A program made the translations under genes and the position numbers. From assembly GCA_016194625.1 (NCBI GenBank), contig JACQBB010000016.1, positions 1 to 6,460 on the forward strand: a DNA stretch of 6,460 nucleotides. Direction: 5' to 3'. The DNA comes from Elusimicrobiota bacterium (lineage in GTDB: Bacteria > Elusimicrobiota > Elusimicrobia > UBA1565 > UBA9628). Below the pieces are notes generated by a model, which worked only from the letters and a program-made list of their open reading frames with translations, searched no databases and had not been told where the DNA came from. Below, in pieces: positions 1 to 3,690 of this stretch (within the stretch, counting starts at the first letter, position 1; each line of letters opens with the position of its first letter).

Positions 1-1
1 C

Positions 2-367
2 GACATCCCGGTGGACATGATCATCCAGTCCGCGCCCAGCCACATGGGCGTCAACGACATGTCGTTCATGACCCCGAAGGGCTCCGCGGTGAAGGCGAAG
101 AAGGCGCTCGAGTCCGCCGCGCGCGCGCTGCGCGCCGAGCGCGTCGACCTCAACGACCAGGTCGCCAAGGTCTCCGCCGTCGGCACCGGCTTCCGCCACA
201 GCCCGAAGATCGCCGCGACGATGTTCGACGCGCTCGCCAAGGCGAAGATCAACATCCACATGATCTCGGCGTCCGACCTGCGCGTCTCCTGCGTCGTCGA
301 CCTCAAGGACGGCGAATCCGCCCTGCGCGCCCTGCACAAGGCGTACGGCTTGTCCAAGGGGCGCTGA
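2..367 (+). CDS. lysC: Aspartate kinase, C-terminal ACT-domain part (5' truncated by window)
   Basis: Aspartokinase phosphorylates L-aspartate, the first step toward lysine, methionine and threonine; the visible part is the regulatory end. The reading frame is open from the window edge, so the GTG at 11 is an internal Val and not the start. Visible residues 1-40 (IPVDMIIQSAPSHMGVNDMSF) are the second half of ACT domain 1. They match the family pattern 'I..M..Q......G..D.SF', which lies at the effector-binding interface. The second ACT domain follows at about visible residues 53-115, with VGTGFRHSPKIAATMF and INIHMISASDLRVSCVV, equivalent to the 'V(G)xGM...pGVaa..f.aL....INI..IStSEIrIS' block of LysC proteins. 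The protein ends right after this domain with no homoserine dehydrogenase fusion, so it is a monofunctional enzyme. The stop is one base before the next ATG, suggesting co-transcription and translational coupling. Which amino acid inhibits it cannot be read from this fragment. Confidence 0.93.
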   Translation, partial: DIPVDMIIQSAPSHMGVNDMSFMTPKGSAVKAKKALESAARALRAERVDLNDQVAKVSAVGTGFRHSPKIAATMFDALAKAKINIHMISASDLRVSCVVDLKDGESALRALHKAYGLSKGR

Positions 368-368
368 C

Positions 369-902
369 ATGTCCGTCTTCGTCGCCATCGACTTCGAGAC
401 CGCCGACCAGGGGCGCGACTCGGCCTGCTCCGTCGGCCTGGTCCGCGTCGAGCACGGGACCGTCGTCGAGAAGGTCGTCCAGCTGATCCGCCCCCCGCGC
501 CTGGAGGGCGGCGACCTGTTCTCCCCTCCGCCGGCCGAGTTCATGTTCACCTACATCCACGGCATCAAGCCGGAGCAGGTGCTGGACGCGCCCACCTTCG
601 GCGAGGCGTGGCCGAAGCTGGAGCGCGTCCTGCGCGGCGCGCAGTTCCTCGCCGCCCACAACGCCCCGTTCGACGCGGGCGTGCTGGCCGCCTGCTGCGA
701 GACCCACCGCCTCCCGGCGCCCAAGCACCGCTTCATCGACACCGTGCGTCTGGCCCGCTCGACCTGGAACATCTACCCGACCAAGCTCCCGAACGTCTGC
801 TCGTACCTCAAGATCGAGCTGAACCACCACGAGGCGCTGTCCGACGCGCTGGCCTGCGCGCAGATCGTCATCGCCGCCGAGAAGCGCGGCGTCAAGCTCT
901 GA
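369..902 (+). CDS. DnaQ-like DEDDh 3'-5' exonuclease
   Basis: A 177-residue stand-alone exonuclease of the DnaQ/RNase T fold, predicted to remove nucleotides from 3' ends of DNA or RNA with two metal ions. All catalytic motifs are visible: ExoI FVAIDFET with D8 and E10, ExoII AAHNAPFD with D102, and ExoIII HHEALSDA with H154 and D159, which makes it DEDDh. The HNAPFD and 'LP.VC..L.I..NHHEAL.DA' pattern is the one in DNA polymerase III epsilon-like proteins and the exonuclease part of PolC. It lacks the C-terminal polymerase-binding tail of epsilon and has no BRCT or UvrC-like domain. The start ATG lies 1 nt after the aspartate kinase stop, with AAGGGG at 356-361 as ribosome binding site inside the upstream gene. 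The biological substrate (proofreading, repair or RNA trimming) is not determined by sequence. Confidence 0.92.
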   Translation: MSVFVAIDFETADQGRDSACSVGLVRVEHGTVVEKVVQLIRPPRLEGGDLFSPPPAEFMFTYIHGIKPEQVLDAPTFGEAWPKLERVLRGAQFLAAHNAPFDAGVLAACCETHRLPAPKHRFIDTVRLARSTWNIYPTKLPNVCSYLKIELNHHEALSDALACAQIVIAAEKRGVKL

Positions 903-926
903 CGGCTGGACGCGCGGGTCGCCGAT

Positions 927-932
927 TATTAT
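927..932 (+). promoter_or_regulatory. Candidate -10 box upstream of histone gene
   Basis: TATTAT sits in the only AT-rich patch (925-935) of the 67-bp gap between the exonuclease and the histone gene. It differs from TATAAT at one base. Standard spacing places the transcript start near 939, at the base of the hairpin at 940-958. No convincing -35 is found 16-18 bp upstream, so the call rests on one hexamer and its AT-rich setting. Confidence 0.45.
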
Positions 933-939
933 CATCCAG

Positions 940-958
940 TCCGAGGGACACCCTCGGG
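940..958 (+). promoter_or_regulatory. 5'-leader hairpin next to the histone Shine-Dalgarno
   Basis: CCGAGGG (941-947) and CCCTCGG (951-957) are perfect reverse complements around a 3-base ACA loop; T940/G958 adds a wobble pair. The right arm runs into the ribosome binding site GGGAGGGA (956-963), which is 6 nt from the ATG at 970. There is no T-tract, so it is not a terminator. It could cap the mRNA 5' end for stability, tune ribosome access, or act as a DNA operator. Confidence 0.6.
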
Positions 959-969
959 AGGGACACATC

Positions 970-1164
970 ATGGCCAAGAAGATGGAACCGATCGTGATCG
1001 CGTCGAAGGCGAAGGCGATCCTGAAGAAGGCGGGCTGCAACACGGCGGGCGACGCGCTGGACGGGCTCAACGGCTGGGCGTACTGGCTGCTCGAGCAGGC
1101 CGCGAAGCGCGCGAAGGCCAACGGCCGCAAGACCGTGCGCGCCCACGACTTCATCAACATGTAG
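970..1164 (+). CDS. Bacterial histone (single histone-fold protein)
   Basis: A 64-residue basic protein that I read as a histone fold of the type found in Bdellovibrio (Bd0055) and related bacterial histones, which form dimers and coat or bend DNA. Helix 1 is about residues 12-21 (SKAKAILKKA), the long helix 2 about 25-51, loop L2 is GRKTV (52-56), and a short helix 3 is AHDFINM (58-64). The diagnostic block AKRAKANGRKTVRAHDF matches the archaeal/bacterial histone 'A...A...GRKTI...D' pattern. R53 and D60 are seven apart, the spacing of the conserved Arg-Asp clamp. Helix 3 ends almost at once, as in bacterial short-helix-3 histones. W36, Y38 and W39 in mid helix 2 are unusual aromatics. The start is set by GGGAGGGA 6 nt upstream. 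It probably acts in the nucleoid; it may be transcribed alone, since it has its own -10-like box and terminator. The call rests on motif pattern, not on a search. Confidence 0.83.
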   Translation: MAKKMEPIVIASKAKAILKKAGCNTAGDALDGLNGWAYWLLEQAAKRAKANGRKTVRAHDFINM

Positions 1165-1183
1165 GACGCCCCCGCCCAGGGGG

Positions 1184-1228
1184 AAAAACGACGCCCGGGG
1201 TTTTTATCGCCCCGGGCGTTCTCTTTTT
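1184..1228. terminator. Bidirectional intrinsic terminator (histone gene / small minus-strand gene)
   Basis: A perfect 10-bp GC-rich stem, 1191-1200 with 1210-1219, surrounds a 9-base loop. On the + strand it is followed by TCTCTTTTT (1220-1228), and on the - strand the A-run at 1184-1188 reads as TTTTT. It can therefore stop transcription from both sides. A second smaller hairpin, CCCCC/GGGGG (1169-1173 with 1179-1183), directly precedes the A-run. It lies 27 nt after the histone stop and 21 bp beyond the stop of the minus-strand ORF at 1249. Confidence 0.9.
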
Positions 1229-1248
1229 CGGTGGGGACCGAAGAAGAA

Positions 1249-1395
1249 CTATCTTCGAGCCTTGTCTCGGCCCTGAGCCGCGCGCCTCGCCTTGAGTATC
1301 GACTCCGCAAGGACGTGAGTCGTGTCGTGGACCCAGCGGTCCTCCAAGACCCGCTTCGGATCGCACGAGATCTTGGCCGTCAGCGCGAGCTTCAT
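1249..1395 (-). CDS. Small basic protein of unknown function (48 aa)
   Basis: An ATG-to-TAG frame on the minus strand encodes 48 residues, starting MKLALTAKISCDPKRVLEDR and ending in a basic tail (KARRAAQGRDKARR). I do not recognise a family. The predicted chain has one hydrophobic start, a single Cys (C11), one Trp (W21) and a likely C-terminal amphipathic basic helix. Three observations support it being real. About 39 of 48 third codon positions are G or C, like the flanking genes. A -10 box (TATACT, minus strand, 1407-1402) is spaced exactly for transcription to begin on the A of its ATG. Its stop lies just before a hairpin with a T-tract on its own strand. No Shine-Dalgarno is seen, which fits a leaderless message. 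It points away from proC. A basic tail could bind nucleic acid, but that is speculation. Confidence 0.6.
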   Translation of the reverse strand: MKLALTAKISCDPKRVLEDRWVHDTTHVLAESILKARRAAQGRDKARR

Positions 1396-1401
1396 GTCCC
1401 G

Positions 1402-1407
1402 AGTATA
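1402..1407 (-). promoter_or_regulatory. -10 box of the small minus-strand gene
   Basis: Read on the minus strand this is TATACT, one mismatch from TATAAT, with 6 bases between it and the ATG at 1395. Taking the hexamer as -12 to -7 puts +1 at 1395, the A of the start codon. No good -35 is present 16-18 bp upstream (the best window reads ATGCAC), so an activator or an alternative sigma factor may be involved. Confidence 0.5.
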
Positions 1408-1429
1408 GCCCCGACGCCGGCGGGGTGCA

Positions 1430-1469
1430 TTGCGAACGTGTTACATCCTTGCGAAGCCTCTCTTCGCGG
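1430..1469. repeat. Operator-like repeat cluster between divergent promoters
   Basis: TTGCGAA occurs twice in direct orientation (1430-1436 and 1449-1455, 19 bp apart). The second copy is part of a 6-bp inverted repeat GCGAAG/CTTCGC (1451-1456 with 1462-1467, 5-base spacer). TTACA also occurs at 1441 and 1472, 31 bp apart. The cluster lies between the -10 of the minus-strand gene and the -35 of proC, where a regulator could affect both. No known regulator motif is recognised. Confidence 0.35.
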
Positions 1470-1484
1470 TATTACAACGCGCGG

Positions 1485-1513
1485 TTGACGAAGGGGCCGC
1501 GGCCTGTTATAAA
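1485..1513 (+). promoter_or_regulatory. Sigma-70-type promoter of proC
   Basis: TTGACG (1485-1490) and TATAAA (1508-1513) are separated by exactly 17 bp, and TG at 1505-1506 makes an extended -10. Expected +1 is about 1520. That lies downstream of the ATG at 1516 and 2 nt before the ATG at 1522, so it bears on which start codon is used. Confidence 0.85.
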
Positions 1514-1521
1514 GGATGCCT

Positions 1522-2352
1522 ATGCTGAAGAACCAGACGATCGCCGTGGTCGGAGCCGGACACATGGCGGGCGCCCTCATCGGAGGGATGATCCGCTCGA
1601 AGCTCGTCCCCCCGAAAGGCATCGTCGCCGCGCGGCGCTCCGCCGAGGCCCTGCAGGAGCTGCAGAAGAAGTGGGGAGTGCGCACCTCCACCGACAACCG
1701 CAAGGCCGTCGCCGACGCCGACATCGTCATCCTCGCCGTGAAGCCGCAGATGGCCAAGAAGGTCATGGAGGACCTGGCCGGCGCGGTGCGCGCGGACCAG
1801 CTGGTGGTCTCGGTGATGGCGGGCATCACGACGGCCGCGATCTCCAAGGCTCTGCGCTGCGACGCGCCCGTCGTGCGCGCGATGCCGAACACGCCCTGCC
1901 TGGTGGACGCGGGCGCGACCGCGATCTGCGCCGGCGCGCACGCGGGCGCGCAGGACCTGGCGCGCGCCGAGGCGGTGTTCGGCTCGGTGGGCCTGGTCGC
2001 GACCCTGCCCGAGTCCGCGCTGGACGCGGTCACCGGCCTGTCGGGCTCGGGGCCCGTGTACATCTACATGGTCATCGAGGCGATGATCGACGGCGGCGTG
2101 AAGATGGGGATCCCGCGCGCGATCGCGGCCAAGCTCGCCGCGCAGACGGTGTACGGCGCGGCCAAGCTCGTGCTGGAGACCGGCAAGCACCCGGCGATCC
2201 TGAAGGACGAGGTGACCACGCCCGGCGGGACCGCGATCAACGCGATCCACGTGCTGGAGAGCCGCGGGCTGCGCTCGGTCCTCATCGACGGCGTCGAGGC
2301 CGCGACGAAGCGGTCGCAGGAGCTGTCGCGCCTGTACGCGCCGGAGCCTTGA
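1522..2352 (+). CDS. proC: Pyrroline-5-carboxylate reductase
   Basis: ProC reduces 1-pyrroline-5-carboxylate to L-proline with NAD(P)H in the cytoplasm, the last step of proline synthesis. From the start used here the protein has 276 residues, the usual family length. The N-terminal Rossmann nucleotide site is IAVVGAGHMAGALIGG (G11, G13, M15). AVKPQ and SVMAGIT follow in the Rossmann domain, then RAMPNTP, the conserved dinucleotide/substrate segment. The C-terminal helical dimer domain carries the ProC signature: GLSGSGPVYIYMVIEAMIDG, KMGIPR, then DEVTTPGGTAINAIHVLE. The start at 1522 is chosen over the ATG at 1516 (two residues longer) because MLKN gives the standard ProC N-terminus and because the promoter predicts a transcript beginning near 1520. 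An SD-like AAAGGA (1511-1516) exists but overlaps the -10 box, so a transcript from this promoter would lack it. The stop codon lies within the rnd -35. Confidence 0.96.
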   Translation: MLKNQTIAVVGAGHMAGALIGGMIRSKLVPPKGIVAARRSAEALQELQKKWGVRTSTDNRKAVADADIVILAVKPQMAKKVMEDLAGAVRADQLVVSVMAGITTAAISKALRCDAPVVRAMPNTPCLVDAGATAICAGAHAGAQDLARAEAVFGSVGLVATLPESALDAVTGLSGSGPVYIYMVIEAMIDGGVKMGIPRAIAAKLAAQTVYGAAKLVLETGKHPAILKDEVTTPGGTAINAIHVLESRGLRSVLIDGVEAATKRSQELSRLYAPEP

Positions 2353-2377
2353 CGGGGCGGTCCGGACCTGTTATAAA
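2349..2377 (+). promoter_or_regulatory. Sigma-70-type promoter upstream of rnd
   Basis: TTGACG (2349-2354, overlapping the proC TGA) and TATAAA (2372-2377) are 17 bp apart with an extended TG at 2369-2370. This is the same pair of hexamers, spacing and CCTGT end of spacer as the proC promoter. Expected +1 is about 2384, leaving roughly 62 nt of leader before the rnd start. Confidence 0.82.
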
Positions 2378-2402
2378 TTGGAAGCCGTAAGGACGCTTCA
2401 GC

Positions 2403-2436
2403 CCGGAACGCCGATACGGGGGCGTTCCGGCTTTTT
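2403..2436 (+). terminator. Terminator-like hairpin in the rnd leader
   Basis: CCGGAACGCC (2403-2412) pairs perfectly with GGCGTTCCGG (2421-2430) around an 8-base loop, followed by CTTTTTATT. It has all features of an intrinsic terminator for + strand transcription. It stops proC readthrough but also lies inside any transcript begun at the 2349-2377 promoter, ending 9 nt before the TTG of rnd. It may therefore be an attenuator, or the 3' end of a roughly 50-nt RNA. A smaller possible stem, GAAGC/GCTTC (2381-2385 with 2395-2399), precedes it. Confidence 0.85.
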
Positions 2437-2445
2437 ATTCCCCCT

Positions 2446-3603
2446 TTGTCCCACGAACATAAGACCGCCACGCTGATCACCGCCCGCGAGCACCTCGAAG
2501 AGGTGGTCGTCGAGCTCGCCAAGTGCGACCGCCTGGCCTTCGACACGGAGTCGAACGGCTTCTACGCGTACAAGGAGCGGGTCTGCCTGGTGCAGATCTC
2601 CTCGCCGACCGAGGACTACATCGTCGACCCGATCGCGATCCCCGACATCTCGTCTCTGGGGCCGCTGTTCGCAGACCCCGGGATCGAGAAGCTCTTCCAC
2701 GCCGGCGAGTACGACGTGCTGTGCCTGAAGCGCGACTACGGCTTCACCTTCTCGAACCTGTACGACACGATGATCGCCGCGCGCGTGCTCGGCATCAAGG
2801 AGCTCGGCCTGGCCGCCGCGATCGAGCGCCACTTCGGCCTCGTGATCTCGAAGAAGCTGCAGCGCGCCGACTGGGGCAAGCGCCCGCTGACGCACGAGAT
2901 GATCCGCTACGCGCAGGGCGACACGCACTACCTGATGACGCTCTCCGACCAGCAGAAGAAGATGCTCGTCGAGAAGGGCCGCCTCGAGGACGCGCAGGAG
3001 GCCTTCCGCGAGCTCGAGGACCTCGAGCCGACCTTCAAGACCTTCGACCCCGAGGGCTACTGGAAGCTGGTCGGCCGCCAGGAGATCGGCGGCAAGGCGA
3101 TGTCGGCGCTGAAGGAGATCTGGCTGTACCGCGAGAACCAGGCGCAGTCCCGCGACCGCGCCCCGTTCCGCGTGATGCCCGAGGACCTGATGGTCCGCAT
3201 CGCGCAGGCGCTGCCCGAGACGAAGGAGGCGCTGGCCGAGGTGAAGGGGATGTCCCCCTACATCCTGGAGCGCTTCGGCCCCGGCCTGCTCGCCGCCGTC
3301 GAGCGCGGCGTGAACGGCCCGCCCGTCGTGAAGCCCGCGCCGGCCGGCGGCGAGAAGCGGCGCATGGCCGACGACGAGTGGAAGACCTTCGAGGCCCTGC
3401 GCGCCTGGCGCAAGGAGCGCGGCGAGCGCGACGGCGTCGAGCCGGTCGTGATCCTCTCCACCGACTCGATGCGCCAGATCGCGTCCCACGCGTGCCGGGC
3501 GGGCGGCGACCCGCTGACGCCTCTGTCGGACCTCAAGAAGACGCGCTACGGCGAGGACATCCTCCGCGTCGTCGCGTCCGTGCGCGCCGCCTCTAGGCCC
3601 TAG
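2446..3603 (+). CDS. rnd: Ribonuclease D (DEDDy exonuclease with two HRDC domains)
   Basis: RNase D is a 3'-5' exoribonuclease that trims tRNA precursors and other small RNAs. At 385 residues it is close to E. coli RNase D. The exonuclease domain (about 8-200) has ExoI LAFDTES (D33, E35), ExoII LFHAGEYDVLCL (D90) and ExoIII YAQGDTHYL with Y155 and D159, the DEDDy type. LQRADWGKRPL (138-148) is the RNase D-specific block. Two HRDC nucleic-acid-binding domains follow, about 213-292 (LYRENQAQSRDRAPFRVMP) and 308-380 (LRAWRKERGERDGVEP). The start is TTG at 2446: upstream in frame there is no ATG or GTG before the TAA at 2374, and the exonuclease fold begins almost at once. No Shine-Dalgarno is visible; a T-tract and a C-run precede the start. 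The gene has its own promoter, with a terminator-like hairpin in between. No clear terminator follows; 3604-3690 has only weak GC-rich stems. Confidence 0.94.
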   Translation: MSHEHKTATLITAREHLEEVVVELAKCDRLAFDTESNGFYAYKERVCLVQISSPTEDYIVDPIAIPDISSLGPLFADPGIEKLFHAGEYDVLCLKRDYGFTFSNLYDTMIAARVLGIKELGLAAAIERHFGLVISKKLQRADWGKRPLTHEMIRYAQGDTHYLMTLSDQQKKMLVEKGRLEDAQEAFRELEDLEPTFKTFDPEGYWKLVGRQEIGGKAMSALKEIWLYRENQAQSRDRAPFRVMPEDLMVRIAQALPETKEALAEVKGMSPYILERFGPGLLAAVERGVNGPPVVKPAPAGGEKRRMADDEWKTFEALRAWRKERGERDGVEPVVILSTDSMRQIASHACRAGGDPLTPLSDLKKTRYGEDILRVVASVRAASRP

Positions 3604-3678
3604 GTCCTCCCCGGAGGCGGGTCTCCTGTCTCCGCCCTTCTGGGCCCCCTCGTGCGGCGCCGCGCGCGCCCGCCGCGC

Positions 3679-3684
3679 TAGAAT
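3679..3684 (+). promoter_or_regulatory. -10 box of the MFS transporter gene
   Basis: TAGAAT, one mismatch from TATAAT, is followed by exactly 6 bases and then the ATG at 3691. With the hexamer at -12 to -7, +1 is the A of the start codon. The 87-bp gap after rnd is otherwise very GC-rich. No -35 match is seen about 17 bp upstream (GGCGCC), and no Shine-Dalgarno is present. Confidence 0.5.
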
Positions 3685-3690
3685 GCGCTC

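Noticed and set aside
20..943. Exact 13-bp direct repeat ATCATCCAGTCCG at 20-32 and 931-943.
   Set aside because: One copy lies inside the aspartate kinase coding sequence; a single 13-mer match in 6.4 kb of biased sequence is near chance expectation and nothing mobile lies between.
303..1310. A 335-codon minus-strand frame across the exonuclease and histone genes.
   Set aside because: Antisense to two genes with intact family motifs, runs through the terminator, and has biased Arg/Gly/Val-rich sequence without recognisable motifs.
1231..1488. An 85-codon plus-strand frame starting with GTG at 1231.
   Set aside because: It begins directly after the terminator T-run, has no ribosome binding site or promoter, runs through the repeat cluster, and is antisense to the better supported 48-codon gene.
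1425..2390. Other long frames overlapping proC on both strands.
   Set aside because: ProC motifs are continuous in the annotated frame; the others are Arg/Gly/Ala-rich shadows.
2382..2433. Possible antiterminator pairing AAGCCG (2382-2387) with CGGCTT (2428-2433) in the rnd leader.
   Set aside because: The predicted transcript start (about 2384) removes part of the left arm, and the pairing displaces only three base pairs of a very stable 10-bp stem.
3606..3636. GC-rich stems after rnd (CCTCC/GGAGG and GGCGG/CCGCC) as a terminator.
   Set aside because: Loops are poor, the stems are mutually exclusive and no T-tract follows; such stems are expected by chance at this GC content.
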